Positions 8,927 through 19,964 of a stretch of 64,000 nucleotides of DNA are shown here, one piece after another. The position numbers and the translations under genes were made by a program. Source of the DNA: Arsenophonus endosymbiont of Aleurodicus dispersus (GTDB taxonomy: Bacteria; Pseudomonadota; Gammaproteobacteria; Enterobacterales; Enterobacteriaceae); NCBI RefSeq assembly GCF_900343015.1, contig NZ_LR025108.1, forward strand, positions 1-64,000, written 5' to 3'. Numbering within the stretch: position 1 is the stretch's first letter; each line of letters opens with the position of its first letter. The notes under the pieces were generated by a model, which did not search any database, was not told the origin of the DNA, and worked only from the letters and a program-made list of their open reading frames with translations.

Positions 8927-10918
8927 ATGTTAGGTAAATTAACTCTCGATGCAATCCCTATTCACGAGCCAATTATTGTCTTTACTATGATCTGTATTTT
9001 ATTAGCTGGGACCACTATTTTAGCAACTATCACCTATTTCGGTAAATGGAAATGGCTGTGGAACGAATGGCTAACTAGTGTAGATCATAAAAAAATTGGC
9101 ACTATGTATATTATAGTTGCCATAGCAATGCTAATGCGCGGTTTTGCAGATGCAATTATGATGCGAGGTCAACAAGCATTAGCATCAGCCGGGGAGGTTG
9201 GTTTTTTAAACCCTCATCATTATGATCAAGTTTTTACCGCTCACGGTGTGATTATGATTTTTTTTATGGCAACACCTTTTGTAATTGGCTTAATGAATTT
9301 AGTTGTACCATTGCAAATTGGAGCTCGTGATGTAGCCTTTCCATTTTTAAATTCTCTTAGTCTTTGGTTATTTATGGTTGGCGTTATTTTGATTAACCTA
9401 TCATTAGGTATCGGTGAATTTGCTCAGACCGGCTGGCTAGCTTACCCTCCATTATCAGGTAATGAATACAATCCTGGTGTCGGGGTAGATTATTGGATAT
9501 GGAGTTTACAATTATCAGGAATTGGTACCACTCTAACAGGGATAAACTTTTTTGCTACTATTCTACGTATGCGAGCACCTGGCATGTCAATGATGAAAAT
9601 GCCTGTTTTTACATGGACAGCCCTTTGTACTAATGTACTGATTATTGCAGCATTTCCTATCCTAACCGTTACTATCTCACTACTCACACTTGACAGATAT
9701 TTAGGCACCAATTTCTTTATTAATGAAATGGGCGGCAATATGATGATGTATATCAATTTGATCTGGGCTTGGGGACATCCTGAAGTTTATATATTAGTAT
9801 TACCTGTTTTTGGCGTCTTTTCAGAAGTAACATCAACTTTCTGTAAGAAAAGTTTATTTGGTTATAAGTCCCTTGTTTGGGCAACCATTGTTATTACTAT
9901 AATGTCGTTCATCGTCTGGTTACATCACTTCTTTACCATGGGCGGTGGGGCAAATGTCAATTCATTTTTCGGTATAGCTACCATGATAATTTCAATTCCT
10001 ACTGGAGTAAAAATATTTAATTGGTTATTTACTATGTACTATGGCCGTATCGAGTTTAAAACTCCAATGCTCTGGACAATTGGTTTTATTGTTACCTTCT
10101 CAATTGGTGGAATGACTGGCGTCCTACTAGCAGTTGCCGGTGCCAATTTTGTGCTACACAATAGTTTATTTCTAGTTGCCCATTTCCATAATGTTATTAT
10201 CGGTGGAGTAGTATTTGGTTGCTTTGCTGGGATAACCTACTGGTTCCCAAAAGCGTTTGGATTTACGTTAAATGAAAAATGGGGCATTCTTGCTTTCTGG
10301 TTCTGGATAAGTGGGTTTTTTATTGCATTTATGCCGCTTTATATACTGGGGTTAATGGGCATGACTCGTCGTTTAAGTCAAAATATTGATCCACAATATC
10401 ATCCCATGCTGATAGTTGCTTCAATAGGTGCCACACTTATCGCTATCGGAATTATATGCCAAATCATTCAAATAATTGTCAGTATTCGTGATCGACATAA
10501 AAATAGAGATTTCAGCGGCGACCCATGGGATGGTCGTACATTAGAATGGTCAATATCGTCTCCAGCGCCTTTTTATAACTTCGCTAAAGAGCTACACATT
10601 GATACACGTGATGCTTGGTGGTATATGAAAAAAAAAGGAATTGCATATCAGCAACCAACCAAATATGAACCAATCCATATGCCCAAAAATACTTATGCAG
10701 GGATAATTATCTCAGCCTTTTCTTTGATCTTCGGGTTTTCTATGGTCTGGCATATTTGGTGGCTAGCGATTATTGGCTTTACGGGTATTATCGCTACCTG
10801 GATTGGTAAAAGTTTTGATGAAAATATTTATTATTATATCCCTGTAGAAGAAATTAAACAGATTGAAAATACGCATTACTATGAACTAAAAAAAGTAGGT
10901 ATCCATAATGTCAAATAA
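8927..10918 (+). CDS. cyoB: Cytochrome bo3 ubiquinol oxidase subunit I (CyoB)
   Basis: Catalytic haem-copper subunit that reduces oxygen to water and pumps protons. The 663 residues align end to end with E. coli CyoB. Visible features include the quinol-site residues Arg71 and Asp75 (MRGFADA), the CuB/Tyr motif [11 protein letters not shown] (His284, Tyr288), the CuB pair WLHHFF (His333, His334) and the haem ligands VAHFHNV (His419, His421). About 15 membrane segments are apparent. It starts five bases after cyoA and overlaps the start of cyoC by 11 bases, so the operon is tightly packed. Confidence 0.97.
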   Translation: MLGKLTLDAIPIHEPIIVFTMICILLAGTTILATITYFGKWKWLWNEWLTSVDHKKIGTMYIIVAIAMLMRGFADAIMMRGQQALASAGEVGFLNPHHYDQVFTAHGVIMIFFMATPFVIGLMNLVVPLQIGARDVAFPFLNSLSLWLFMVGVILINLSLGIGEFAQTGWLAYPPLSGNEYNPGVGVDYWIWSLQLSGIGTTLTGINFFATILRMRAPGMSMMKMPVFTWTALCTNVLIIAAFPILTVTISLLTLDRYLGTNFFINEMGGNMMMYINLIWAWGHPEVYILVLPVFGVFSEVTSTFCKKSLFGYKSLVWATIVITIMSFIVWLHHFFTMGGGANVNSFFGIATMIISIPTGVKIFNWLFTMYYGRIEFKTPMLWTIGFIVTFSIGGMTGVLLAVAGANFVLHNSLFLVAHFHNVIIGGVVFGCFAGITYWFPKAFGFTLNEKWGILAFWFWISGFFIAFMPLYILGLMGMTRRLSQNIDPQYHPMLIVASIGATLIAIGIICQIIQIIVSIRDRHKNRDFSGDPWDGRTLEWSISSPAPFYNFAKELHIDTRDAWWYMKKKGIAYQQPTKYEPIHMPKNTYAGIIISAFSLIFGFSMVWHIWWLAIIGFTGIIATWIGKSFDENIYYYIPVEEIKQIENTHYYELKKVGIHNVK

Positions 10919-11525
10919 TTCAATAGCTAATCAAAATATTGCACATGAAAATCATTGGCATCATGACATAGGCGCCACCAAGATATTTAGTTTTTGGATA
11001 TATTTAATGAGCGATTTAATACTGTTTGCTTGTCTGTTTGCTACCTATGTTGTTCTAGTTCATGGTACCGTAGGAGGACCGACAGGAAAGGATATTTTTA
11101 ACCTCAATTTTGTATTCGTTGAAACCTTACTATTATTGTTTAGTAGCATAACTTATGGATTTGCTATGCTTGCGATGTATAAGCAGAAAATCAATATGGT
11201 TAAATTATGGCTATTTATTACTTTTTTACTCGGATTTAGCTTTATTATCATGGAGAGTTATGAATTACATGAGCTCATTTCTTATGGTTATGGACCTGAT
11301 CGCAGCGCTTTCCTATCAGCTTTCTTCACGATAGTTGGTACCCATGGTATTCATGTAAGCTTTGGTTTAGCATGGATTATGATAATGATAATTCATATCT
11401 CACTTCATGGCCTTAATACTATCAATCAAACCAGGTTAAGTTGTTTAAGTCTTTTTTGGCACTTCTTAGATGTTGTTTGGATCTGCTTATTTACCGTTGT
11501 TTATCTATTGGGAGCAATTGCATGA
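10908..11525 (+). CDS. cyoC: Cytochrome bo3 ubiquinol oxidase subunit III (CyoC)
   Basis: Subunit III of the quinol oxidase, a five-helix membrane protein that stabilises subunit I. Its 205 residues compare with 204 in E. coli. It keeps the soluble N-terminus rich in His and Asn, the helix start [21 protein letters not shown], a Glu-containing helix, and the terminal motif [18 protein letters not shown]. The start overlaps cyoB by 11 bases and the stop overlaps the cyoD ATG (ATGA), which indicates translational coupling. Confidence 0.96.
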   Translation: MSNNSIANQNIAHENHWHHDIGATKIFSFWIYLMSDLILFACLFATYVVLVHGTVGGPTGKDIFNLNFVFVETLLLLFSSITYGFAMLAMYKQKINMVKLWLFITFLLGFSFIIMESYELHELISYGYGPDRSAFLSAFFTIVGTHGIHVSFGLAWIMIMIIHISLHGLNTINQTRLSCLSLFWHFLDVVWICLFTVVYLLGAIA

Positions 11526-11854
11526 GTTACAAAAATACACAGCACTCTGGTACTAGCCATGGCAGTATAAAAATCTATTTAATAGGATTAATATCCTCCA
11601 TTATTTTAACTTTTGTACCATTTTATATGGTAACGAATAGTACTGCATCTCATGACACTAGACTATGGATTGTTATTGGTACGGCAATTACCCAAATAAT
11701 GGTACATCTGGTCTGTTTCTTACATATGAATACATCTTCAGATGACCATTGGAATCTGGTGGCCTTTCTGTTCACAATGCTAATCATTGGCGTTGTCGTT
11801 ATTGGATCGCTATGGATCATGCATAACTTGAATATCAATATGATGCTAGATTAA
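11522..11854 (+). CDS. cyoD: Cytochrome bo3 ubiquinol oxidase subunit IV (CyoD)
   Basis: Small three-helix subunit that assists CuB assembly in the oxidase. The ATG at 11522 gives 110 residues ([15 protein letters not shown]...), matching the 109-residue E. coli protein. A start 27 codons upstream in the same frame would only add a cyoC-overlapping stretch. The conserved [11 protein letters not shown] helix and terminal [11 protein letters not shown] are present. Its start overlaps the cyoC stop by four bases. Confidence 0.95.
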   Translation: MSYKNTQHSGTSHGSIKIYLIGLISSIILTFVPFYMVTNSTASHDTRLWIVIGTAITQIMVHLVCFLHMNTSSDDHWNLVAFLFTMLIIGVVVIGSLWIMHNLNINMMLD

Positions 11855-11869
11855 ATAATTTTAGATCTG

Positions 11870-12730
11870 ATGAAACAATATCTACTAGTGACTAAACCAG
11901 GCATTATTTTAAGTAATCTAATTTCTGTTGTTGGCGGATTTCTGCTAGCTACTAAAGGTATAATAGATTACCCTCTATTCTTTACCACATTATTCGGTGT
12001 ATCTCTAGTTGTCGCTTCTAGTTGTGCCTTTAACAACTATATTGACCGCGATATCGATCGAATGATGAAAAGAACTCAAAATCGTCCTTTAGTTAAAGGA
12101 CTTATTGCGCCCAAATATTGCCTATTATATGCCACAATACTTGGTATTGCTGGCATAGCTTTACTATATATTGCTACCAATACCTTAGCAGCACTACTTG
12201 CCGTTATAGGTTTTATCATTTATGTCGGTTTTTATAGCCTCTATATGAAACGTAAATCAGTTTATGGCACCCTAGTAGGCAGTTTATCCGGTTCTGCACC
12301 GCCGGTGATTGGTTACTGCGCTGTTACTGATCAATTTGATATGGGAGCATTTATTCTGTTATTAATCTTTTGCTTATGGCAAATGCCACACTCTTATGCA
12401 ATTGCTATTTTTCGCTTCAAAGATTATCAAACTGCTAATATTCCAGTATTACCAATAATTAAAGGAATTTATAGCGCTAAAAACCATATCTTATTATATA
12501 TCATTGCTTTTATGGTGGCAACATTTATGCTAACCACTAGCGGCTATGCTGGCTACAAATATCTTATTGTGGCCGCTTTAGTAAGTTTATGGTGGATTAG
12601 TATGGCTGTTTCTGGGTTTAAAAATCAGAATGATGATCGGCTTTGGGCACGGAAACTATTTATATTCTCTATCGTAGCAATCACTGCGCTAAGCGTTATG
12701 ATGTCAATTGATTCAACTGTTATCGCTTAA
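11870..12730 (+). CDS. cyoE: Protohaem IX farnesyltransferase (haem O synthase, CyoE)
   Basis: UbiA-family membrane enzyme that attaches a farnesyl group from farnesyl diphosphate to haem B, giving the haem O needed by CyoB. The 286 residues (E. coli 296) begin [16 protein letters not shown] and carry the aspartate-rich motif [18 protein letters not shown] near residue 60 plus about eight membrane helices. It is the last gene of the operon, 15 bases after cyoD. The farnesyl diphosphate synthase gene ispA at 15545 is a pseudogene, so its co-substrate must come from another prenyltransferase or from outside. Confidence 0.95.
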   Translation: MKQYLLVTKPGIILSNLISVVGGFLLATKGIIDYPLFFTTLFGVSLVVASSCAFNNYIDRDIDRMMKRTQNRPLVKGLIAPKYCLLYATILGIAGIALLYIATNTLAALLAVIGFIIYVGFYSLYMKRKSVYGTLVGSLSGSAPPVIGYCAVTDQFDMGAFILLLIFCLWQMPHSYAIAIFRFKDYQTANIPVLPIIKGIYSAKNHILLYIIAFMVATFMLTTSGYAGYKYLIVAALVSLWWISMAVSGFKNQNDDRLWARKLFIFSIVAITALSVMMSIDSTVIA

Positions 12731-13315
12731 CAGACTTTTGTCTATCTAATAAAATAATCTATCTTAAATAGTAGCAGGTAAAACTACCTTCACTATTAAA
12801 ATAGCTAAAATGCTAAATAATGGCCTACGATTTTATTCATTAAATAAATTAATGAATATATAAAACCCATTTTACAATATCACTTCAATCTCTAAAACTT
12901 ATAATATAAATAAAATAGTAATACGTTTGCTGGGTATGGTTCGTTCTATCATAACAAGCCAAGCTAGACATAAAAAATACTAACTAATTTAGCATCTAGC
13001 CATTAATTAGTTAACCTTAATTTAAGTCTCTTTTATTTGCATTACCTACTGATGGAAAAAATTTTTACTTACCGTTAGTAATGATCTCTTAATGTCTAAC
13101 AGCTAACCAAAATTGATAAATATAGTTAATAACTTTACTTATTACTTTCATCACAGTGCTACCTAGTATTCCTTATACTGAAAATAGTGTCGAATGATGG
13201 CATATTTAATTACCTTATCTTTACTCCCCCAAAAGCATAATATTACTTTTTATTATCAGCAAAGATCTTTACTTAAAGTTAAATAACTAATAAAAAAGCA
13301 ATAAGGGGCTATTGA
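12731..13315. other. Intergenic decay between cyoE and the yajL remnant
   Basis: In E. coli this interval holds yajR, yajQ and panE. I could not align any segment to them. A+T-rich with stops in every frame. Confidence 0.5.
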
Positions 13316-13319
13316 CTAG

Positions 13320-13610
13320 TGATGGCTAACAATATAATAACTAAGATTACTTATACATTAACAGAACCAGAACCTATACCGTTCTCGGTTACATGGAAAT
13401 ATAAGAAATAAAAGCTCTATTAACTAGAGCAGAGATTGGAGTAGCAATTACTGCAGATAATGGATAATTGGGATTAACTTGCTAATAGGGAAGAAAAATT
13501 GTGGCTAGAACACTACATTACAAAGTAAAATTGCCAATCAACAGCAATTGATTTTAAACTTTAAATTATCAAGTTATTAATTAATATAAAAATATGTATA
13601 CTCACTTTAA
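13320..13610 (+). pseudogene. yajL: DJ-1/PfpI-family remnant (yajL)
   Basis: Plus-strand fragments match YajL in order: KALLTRAEIGVAITADNG (equivalent to the conserved LLVRGGIKVTTASV segment) and, near the end, STAIDFKL-stop-IIKLL (equivalent to GTAIDFGLKIIDLL). The nucleophile elbow is not recognisable and stops and frameshifts abound. The position next to thiI on the opposite strand is the E. coli arrangement. YajL is a protein-repair chaperone of the DJ-1 family. Confidence 0.6.
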
Positions 13611-13637
13611 ACTAGTCTATCCTTAAGATAAAACACA

Positions 13638-15098
13638 TTAAGGACAATACACTTTTACATTTTTAAACCCTTGTTCATGTAAATAAAGTGCCTGTAAGCG
13701 GCTCATAATACCACGCTCACAATAGAGCAAATAGGTTTTTTCTTGTGGTAACTCACCAAATTTGGTTTTCAGCTTATAAAATGGCAGTAACTCTACTTTA
13801 ACACCTTCAAGCTTAAGTATACGTGCTTCCTGTTCATCAGGAGCACGAATATCAAGAACAATATCATCTACTGAAAATGTAGTAACAACTTCCACTGATG
13901 GTGTTTCATATTGACTATCATTTTGACTATCATTTATTTTCTGATGAAAAATAAATTTTTTTGCTGTACTTACAACCTGATCAATCAGAGTAAAATCAAA
14001 ATTAGTTTCCTGTGCTTCAATTTTTGATTTTACTACTTTCACAGTTGGTTTTTTCGAGATCAATTCACAAAATTCTGGCATTGTCCGCGCAAAATCTTCC
14101 GTTCCTATCTTACGGGCAATGTTAATAATATTTGCTTTATCATAAGCAATTAATGGCCGTAAAATCAATGTATCGGTAACATTATCAATTACCCGTAAAT
14201 TAGTTAATGTCTGGCTAGAAACTTGGCCTAAAGATTCTCCAGTTACTAATGCCTGAACCCCATAAAGTTCTACTATCATAGATGCAGCCCGCAACATCAT
14301 CCTTTTCAATACCACTCCCACTTGACCATATTCAATTTTTTTAAGAATTTCGCTTACAATTGGAGCAAAATCTATCGCCACAAAACGCACTTTATGTGAA
14401 CTACTAAAACGATACCATAGATGGTAAGCAACCTGCTTGACGCAAATATCATGACTAGCGCCACCCAGATTAAAAAAACAATAATGCACTCGGCACCCGC
14501 GCCGCATTAGCATGTAGCTAGATACAGCTGAATCAAAGCCTCCAGATATCAAAGATAAAACATCTTCTTGTGTACCGATAGGAAAGCCACCGATCCCTTG
14601 AATACGTGATTTAACAAGAATTACTTTATCATTTTCAATTTCAATATTCACGGTGATATCAGGCTTATTAAGTTTCACCTTAGCTGATAAAATATGTTTA
14701 TTTAATCCCCCACCAACATAACGTTCTACTTCAATTGAGGTAAAGTCGTGCTTACCACGACGCTTAACTCGTACGCAAAAAGTTTTATTCGTTAGTAATT
14801 TAGCATAAGTTGCATAAGCTAACTTTAAAATATGATGGATATCGCGGAATTGATATTGTTCAACTAACAGAATATGATGGATGCCAGGAATTCTTGTTAA
14901 GGCATCGCAAATTTCATCATGATATGTATTTTTTTTTGTGTGAACTTCGATATTATCCCAATGGGGAATAACGGTAATTTCTGTATCTAACACCTTCAAT
15001 ATATTAAGAATATTGTTAGCCAAGATATTAATAAAGCGCAAGCGCACTGAGTGGCTTTTAATGGTAATTTCTGGAAATAGTTTTATAATAAACTTCAT
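13638..15098 (-). CDS. thiI: tRNA sulfurtransferase ThiI (4-thiouridine synthase)
   Basis: Transfers sulfur to U8 of tRNAs and, in bacteria with the pathway, to the thiamine thiazole precursor. The 486 residues (E. coli 482) comprise an N-terminal ferredoxin-like and THUMP region, a PP-loop ATPase with [11 protein letters not shown] near residue 185, the conserved Cys in [12 protein letters not shown], and a C-terminal rhodanese domain whose catalytic Cys is in [17 protein letters not shown]. Both key cysteines are intact. The neighbouring thiL gene appears destroyed, so the role here is probably tRNA modification rather than thiamine synthesis (inference). Confidence 0.95.
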   Translation of the reverse strand: MKFIIKLFPEITIKSHSVRLRFINILANNILNILKVLDTEITVIPHWDNIEVHTKKNTYHDEICDALTRIPGIHHILLVEQYQFRDIHHILKLAYATYAKLLTNKTFCVRVKRRGKHDFTSIEVERYVGGGLNKHILSAKVKLNKPDITVNIEIENDKVILVKSRIQGIGGFPIGTQEDVLSLISGGFDSAVSSYMLMRRGCRVHYCFFNLGGASHDICVKQVAYHLWYRFSSSHKVRFVAIDFAPIVSEILKKIEYGQVGVVLKRMMLRAASMIVELYGVQALVTGESLGQVSSQTLTNLRVIDNVTDTLILRPLIAYDKANIINIARKIGTEDFARTMPEFCELISKKPTVKVVKSKIEAQETNFDFTLIDQVVSTAKKFIFHQKINDSQNDSQYETPSVEVVTTFSVDDIVLDIRAPDEQEARILKLEGVKVELLPFYKLKTKFGELPQEKTYLLYCERGIMSRLQALYLHEQGFKNVKVYCP

Positions 15099-15286
15099 AA
15101 GTGTGTATAAAAGTAGGCTTTTTTTTTTGCGAATAAATGCATATAACGCATTGGATTTTAAGGTGATAAGTATATCACTATATTGCTGTTCGTCGCTAAA
15201 AATAACAAATTATATGCATATATGTAGTAAAATAAACCACCAGACGCAAATATTCAACTTATATTAAGAAGGAAAGTAGAATAATT

Positions 15287-15541
15287 ATGGCTAAAAAGAA
15301 AATATCTGATAAACAAAATACTCTATCTTTTGAAACTTATCTGACAGAGTTAGAGCAGATTGTCACACGCTTAGAATCAGGCGAACTTTCTCTAGAGAAA
15401 GCATTAAGTGAATTTGAACACGGGATTAAATTAGCCAGACAAGGCCAGAAAACGTTGCAACAGGCAGAACAACGAGTAAAAATTTTGTTACAAGCCGATG
15501 ACAATGCCCCACTAGATAACTTTACATCGGAAGATAAATAA
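15287..15541 (+). CDS. xseB: Exodeoxyribonuclease VII small subunit
   Basis: Small subunit of the single-strand-specific nuclease ExoVII. The 84 residues include the family signature [20 protein letters not shown] followed by a second helix in [16 protein letters not shown], and match the 80-residue E. coli protein. A good ribosome binding site (AAGAAGGAAAG) precedes the ATG. The large subunit gene xseA is not in this window. It heads the enteric xseB-ispA-dxs operon; the next gene is dead. Confidence 0.93.
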   Translation: MAKKKISDKQNTLSFETYLTELEQIVTRLESGELSLEKALSEFEHGIKLARQGQKTLQQAEQRVKILLQADDNAPLDNFTSEDK

Positions 15542-15544
15542 ATT

Positions 15545-16110
15545 ATGTCTGAAATAATGATACTTTATTTTTTTGATCAAGATAAGTGGATAAAAGATAG
15601 CGTCAGTAAAAAACTAATGAACCTGTTCCAGCGCCTTACTTTTAAAAATCAACTAGTCACTATGAAATATGGCACATTACTTGGAGGAAAACAACTAAGA
15701 CCTTTTTTAGTTTATGCTATAGGTTATATATTAAATGTTACCTGGTAACCACTAGATATACCAGCGTAGCCGTTGAATGTATTCATGCTTAAATAATAGC
15801 AATAGCTGAGCTGGCTACATTAGATAATTATGCCCATTGGCTATTCTAAGTCCATGATGACATTCTTGAAGTTACCGGTTATACAGACATTTTATCCAGC
15901 ATTAATAGGTGTTGAACAAGCATAATAGAAATAAAAAATTTTATACAAATATACAACCCTGCATTATATACGCTTTATATGTTTAAAAAACAGTATGGAC
16001 TTAATACGGAAACGCTACAAAACTTAAAACACTTGATTTTAAAAATAAAAAGCTAATTTACTAGATTCAAAAACAGAACATTATCACCAGTAAGAAAAAT
16101 TCAAAATAAT
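15545..16110 (+). pseudogene. ispA: Farnesyl diphosphate synthase remnant (ispA)
   Basis: The first 67 codons are open and match the IspA N-terminus, including YGTLLGGKQLRPFLVYAIGY. The frame is then lost. In another frame YTSVAVECIHA continues the alignment, then jumps across a deletion of about 130 residues to LDNYAHWLF-stop-VHDDILEVTGYTDIL, the second aspartate-rich region. The first DDxxD motif and most of the catalytic helices are gone, with several stops. It starts four bases after xseB and precedes dxs, as in E. coli. It cannot make farnesyl diphosphate. Confidence 0.9.
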
Positions 16111-16160
16111 ATTTTAGCGGCCTAGCGTCATAGGTATAAACAATTATTTAATGGGCAGAC

Positions 16161-18029
16161 ATGAGCATTGATATTACTTCCTATCCAACACTAGCATTAA
16201 TAAAAACGCCGGAAGAGTTACGACTTTTACCAAAAGAAAGTCTTGAAAAATTATGTCAAGAGTTACGGCTATTTTTATTAAATAGTGTTAGCCGATCCAG
16301 TGGACATTTAGCTTCTGGATTGGGAGCGATTGAACTAACTGTCGCTTTACACTATGTCTATAAAACTCCATTTGATAATCTTATCTGGGATGTTGGGCAC
16401 CAGGCATATCCACATAAAATATTAACTGGCCGACGCGACCGCATTGATACCATACGACAAAAAAATGGCTTACATCCTTTCCCCTCTAGATCAGAAAGTG
16501 AATATGATATTCTAAGTGTGGGTCATTCATCAACTTCTATAAGTGCTGGACTTGGCATGGCGGTAGCTGCTGAATATGAAAATAGAGATCGCAAAACAGT
16601 TTGTGTTATTGGTGATGGCGCCATTACCGCAGGTATGGCTTTTGAAGCAATGAACCATGCGGGAGATATTCATAAAGATATATTAGTTATCCTCAATGAT
16701 AATGAAATGTCAATTTCAGAAAACGTTGGGGCGTTAAATAATAATTTAGCACAACTATTATCTGGCAATCTATATACTAGCTTACGTGAAGGAGGAAAAA
16801 AAGTACTTTCCAATATTCCATCATCAATTAAGGAATTTTTAAATAAAACCGAAGAGCACCTTAAAGGCATGGTGTTCCATAGAACTATGTTCGAAGAATT
16901 AGGATTTAATTACATTGGTCCGATTAACGGCCATGATGTAATAACATTAATACAAACATTTAAAAATATGCGGGAGTTAAAAGGCCCACAGTTTTTACAT
17001 ATCATGACCAAAAAAGGCAAGGGTTATGAGCCAGCGGAAAAAGATCCTATCAGCTGGCATGCAGTGCCTAAATTTGATCCAAAAACCTTTAGTCTACCAA
17101 AAAACAGTAATAGCCCATTAACCTTTTCCCAAGTTTTTGGCAATTGGTTATGCCAAGAAGCAGACAATGATCCTAAACTAATGGCTATAACACCAGCAAT
17201 GCGAGAAGGATCTGGAATAGTTGAGTTTTCCAAAACCTATCCTAAACAATATTTTGATGTTGCTATTGCAGAACAACACGCAGTGACTTTTGCTGCTGGC
17301 CTTGCCATTGGAGGCTATAAACCTGTCGTTGTTATTTATTCTACTTTTTTACAACGCGCATATGATCAAGTAATCCATGATGTAGCCATTCAAAAATTAC
17401 CTATCCTGTTTGCTATAGATCGAGCCGGCATTGTTGGCGCCGACGGACAAACCCATCAAGGTGCTTTTGATCTATCTTTTTTACGTTGTATACCTAATAT
17501 GATAATTATGTCGCCTAGTGATGAAAATGAATGCCGGCAAATGCTACATACTGGTTATCACTATCAAGATGGACCGGTGGCTGTTCGTTATCCAAGGGGC
17601 ACAGGCTCTGGCACCACTCTACAACCTTTAGCAAAAATTCCAATCGGGAAAGGATTAATTCGCCACCAAGGAAAAAAAATTGCCATCCTAAATTTTGGAA
17701 CATTACTTAGCGAAGCTATGAAAGTCGCAAAATTACTTAATGCAACCGTAGTAGATATGCGGTTTGTAAAACCATTAGACGAAAAATTGATACTGGAGAT
17801 AGCTCAAAATTCTAAGCTATTAGTAACGCTAGAAGAAAATGCAATTATGGGGGGAGCAGGTAGCGGAGTTAATGAATTTTTATTAAAAGCCCATCACATT
17901 ATGCCTATCATTAATCTAGGCTTGCCTGATCACTATATAGAACAAGGAAATCAAACAGAGATTAGAGCTGAATTAGGCCTTAATGCAGAAGGCATTGCAA
18001 AATCAATTAACCGATATTACGCCAAATAA
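16161..18029 (+). CDS. dxs: 1-deoxy-D-xylulose-5-phosphate synthase
   Basis: Thiamine-diphosphate enzyme that condenses pyruvate and glyceraldehyde 3-phosphate, the first step of the DXP isoprenoid route and a source of DXP for pyridoxine synthesis (pdxA is also in this window). The 622 residues align throughout with the 620-residue E. coli enzyme: [19 protein letters not shown], the TPP motif [20 protein letters not shown], the catalytic Glu in [11 protein letters not shown], and the C-terminal transketolase domain. The coding frame is fully intact although the upstream ispA is destroyed, so it needs its own or a read-through transcript. Confidence 0.97.
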   Translation: MSIDITSYPTLALIKTPEELRLLPKESLEKLCQELRLFLLNSVSRSSGHLASGLGAIELTVALHYVYKTPFDNLIWDVGHQAYPHKILTGRRDRIDTIRQKNGLHPFPSRSESEYDILSVGHSSTSISAGLGMAVAAEYENRDRKTVCVIGDGAITAGMAFEAMNHAGDIHKDILVILNDNEMSISENVGALNNNLAQLLSGNLYTSLREGGKKVLSNIPSSIKEFLNKTEEHLKGMVFHRTMFEELGFNYIGPINGHDVITLIQTFKNMRELKGPQFLHIMTKKGKGYEPAEKDPISWHAVPKFDPKTFSLPKNSNSPLTFSQVFGNWLCQEADNDPKLMAITPAMREGSGIVEFSKTYPKQYFDVAIAEQHAVTFAAGLAIGGYKPVVVIYSTFLQRAYDQVIHDVAIQKLPILFAIDRAGIVGADGQTHQGAFDLSFLRCIPNMIIMSPSDENECRQMLHTGYHYQDGPVAVRYPRGTGSGTTLQPLAKIPIGKGLIRHQGKKIAILNFGTLLSEAMKVAKLLNATVVDMRFVKPLDEKLILEIAQNSKLLVTLEENAIMGGAGSGVNEFLLKAHHIMPIINLGLPDHYIEQGNQTEIRAELGLNAEGIAKSINRYYAK

Positions 18030-18089
18030 ATTAATAACTATGTTAAAGTAACGTATTATTGAACCGCTTTTTATTTTCTACCCTATAGG

Positions 18090-18569
18090 TCACAAGTGTG
18101 CAAGCGCACCCAAGATAACCATAGCAAAAATAGCAGCTATTATATCATCTAACATAATACCTAACCCACCGCCGATTTGCCGATCAAACCAACTAATAGG
18201 CCAAGGTTTTAGCATGTCAAAAAAGCGAAAAAGCACAACTGCGATAAATACCCATTGCAAATTAACTAATGGTATCACCATGATGGTTATCCACATACCA
18301 ATAAATTCATCCCAAACAATACTAGAGTGATCATGAACTTGCATATCATCGGATGTTCGTTGACAAATAAAAATACCAACAGCAAAACTAAATAAAATAA
18401 TAAGCCAACATAACCAAACAGGTAACAAAAAATCTATTAATAACCAGAATAGAATAGCAGCTAACGATCCGATCGTTCCTGGAATGACAGGTGATAAACC
18501 ACTACCAAATCCGGTTGCCAACAGATGCCAAGGATTTAATAGATTTAAAAAATATTTTGCATCAATCAT
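18090..18569 (-). CDS. pgpA: Phosphatidylglycerophosphatase A
   Basis: Inner-membrane phosphatase giving phosphatidylglycerol, the last step of that phospholipid branch. The 159 residues (E. coli 172) contain the family core LLATGFGSGLSPVIPGTIGS, the acidic motif SIVWDEFIGMWITIM, and KPWPISWFDRQIGGGLGIMLDDI, with about four membrane helices. The N-terminus is shorter than in E. coli by a non-conserved stretch. It follows the thiL remnant, preserving the nusB-thiL-pgpA order. Confidence 0.92.
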   Translation of the reverse strand: MIDAKYFLNLLNPWHLLATGFGSGLSPVIPGTIGSLAAILFWLLIDFLLPVWLCWLIILFSFAVGIFICQRTSDDMQVHDHSSIVWDEFIGMWITIMVIPLVNLQWVFIAVVLFRFFDMLKPWPISWFDRQIGGGLGIMLDDIIAAIFAMVILGALAHL

Positions 18570-18690
18570 AGCAATTTTCTACAATAAAATCATCAACCCC
18601 AATTCTGGTATTATCTTATCTGGCCGATCAAATAAAATTTTACCCACCCCATTATGTTCTCCAGCACTTAACAACAAAGATTTGTGGGAT
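18570..18690 (-). pseudogene. thiL: Possible thiamine-monophosphate kinase remnant (thiL)
   Basis: The minus strand just before pgpA reads SLLLSAGEHNG, resembling the LSGGEDYEL motif of ThiL, and ends with RIGVDDF, resembling the terminal WKGYDHF. The roughly 900-base gene has shrunk to a trace. The call rests largely on position: thiL lies between nusB and pgpA in enterics. The rest of the 334-base gap up to nusB shows nothing recognisable. Confidence 0.4.
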
Positions 18691-18903
18691 AAATAAATCT
18701 TCTGGTGAAATATTTTAAAATAAAATGTAACTATGATGTAAAGAAAGCACAGCGTGGTATATTGAAGTGATAAATAACCTACTACTAGTATATAAGTAGT
18801 AATCACTAATTACTCTCTTTCCGCTATTGTTACCACGATATTAAAGTAATTCATATTTTGCTATTATCGCAACACCTGTTTTATTTGAAAAGCCTAAATA
18901 CCA

Positions 18904-19317
18904 TTACTTCTTACGTACAGTAGCAACTACGTTATCAAGAGTACCATTAATAAACTTATAACTCTCCTCCGCCCCAAAAATTTTTGCTAATTCAACAGCT
19001 TCATTAATAGCAACTTTATAAGGTACATCATTACGATAACATAGTTCAAACATCGCTAAACGTAAAACTGCTTTCTCTACTTGACCAAGCTTCTCAAGCT
19101 GACGAGAAAGATAAGGAGCCATCTTTTTATCTAGTTCCAACACATGAGTTGAAACGCCATTAAGTAGCTCACGCCAGTAAGTAACATCAACATCTGACAT
19201 ATCATGTTCAGATAAAAACTCCACTTCAACATCAGAAATATTACGACCAGATAATTGCCACGAATAAATCGCCTGAACAGCACACTCACGCGCCCTATGA
19301 CGAGCAGCTGGTTTCAC
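18904..19317 (-). CDS. nusB: Transcription antitermination factor NusB
   Basis: RNA-binding protein that with NusE/S10 binds boxA and supports antitermination of rRNA operons. The 137 residues (E. coli 139) start [21 protein letters not shown] and keep the arginine-rich N-terminal helix and the terminal [17 protein letters not shown] signature. It lies 23 bases after ribE on the same strand, as in the enteric ribD-ribE-nusB cluster. Confidence 0.95.
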   Translation of the reverse strand: MKPAARHRARECAVQAIYSWQLSGRNISDVEVEFLSEHDMSDVDVTYWRELLNGVSTHVLELDKKMAPYLSRQLEKLGQVEKAVLRLAMFELCYRNDVPYKVAINEAVELAKIFGAEESYKFINGTLDNVVATVRKK

Positions 19318-19340
19318 AAAATTTTCCTTAAATAAAATAA

Positions 19341-19811
19341 TTATCCTTTAATAGCTTGAATTACATTAACCATTTCTAGTGCAGCTAATGTAGAATCTGC
19401 TCCTTTATTACCAGCTTTTGTACCAGCCCGCTCAATTGCTTGCTCAAGATCATCAGTTGTTAATACACCAAAGGCAACGGGAATATTACTAGTCATCGCG
19501 ACGTTAGAAAGGCCAGCACTACATTCACCGGCAACATATTCAAAATGTGGGGTTGCACCACGTATAACGCTAGCCAGTGCAATCACAGCATCATATTTTT
19601 GGGTTTCTACTAATGTTTTAATCGTCAAAGGCAATTCATAAGCACCAGGCACCCAAACTACTGTAATATTTTCTTTTGCAACTTGGCCAACACGCTCCAA
19701 GGTATCAATAGCGCCTTCCAACAAGCTATTGCTAATAAAATGATTAAACCGTGCAACAACGACTGCTATACGAGCTTTAGGTGCTGCTACCATACTTTTT
19801 ATTACCTTCAT
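19341..19811 (-). CDS. ribE: 6,7-dimethyl-8-ribityllumazine synthase
   Basis: Penultimate enzyme of riboflavin synthesis, joining the ribB product (3,4-dihydroxy-2-butanone 4-phosphate) with the pyrimidine from the ribD step. All 156 residues align with the E. coli enzyme (ribE, also called ribH): [33 protein letters not shown], the catalytic His in [12 protein letters not shown], and [19 protein letters not shown]. It lies between ribD and nusB. Confidence 0.96.
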   Translation of the reverse strand: MKVIKSMVAAPKARIAVVVARFNHFISNSLLEGAIDTLERVGQVAKENITVVWVPGAYELPLTIKTLVETQKYDAVIALASVIRGATPHFEYVAGECSAGLSNVAMTSNIPVAFGVLTTDDLEQAIERAGTKAGNKGADSTLAALEMVNVIQAIKG

Positions 19812-19964
19812 ATCCTTCCTTAAATACTAATTAGTTTCTACATAAACTAGAATCTTACCATATTATTTTCTATACTGCGCTGATAAATTTAATAATGTTT
19901 AACCAGATTATTAGGAATGATGAATTGAATCAATTAAATACTACATTACTTAATGCTTAACTAA

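Noticed and set aside
18579-18806. 75-codon minus-strand open frame upstream of pgpA as a novel gene
   Set aside because: Its readable part fits a thiL trace better, and the rest is A+T-rich translation without a ribosome binding site.
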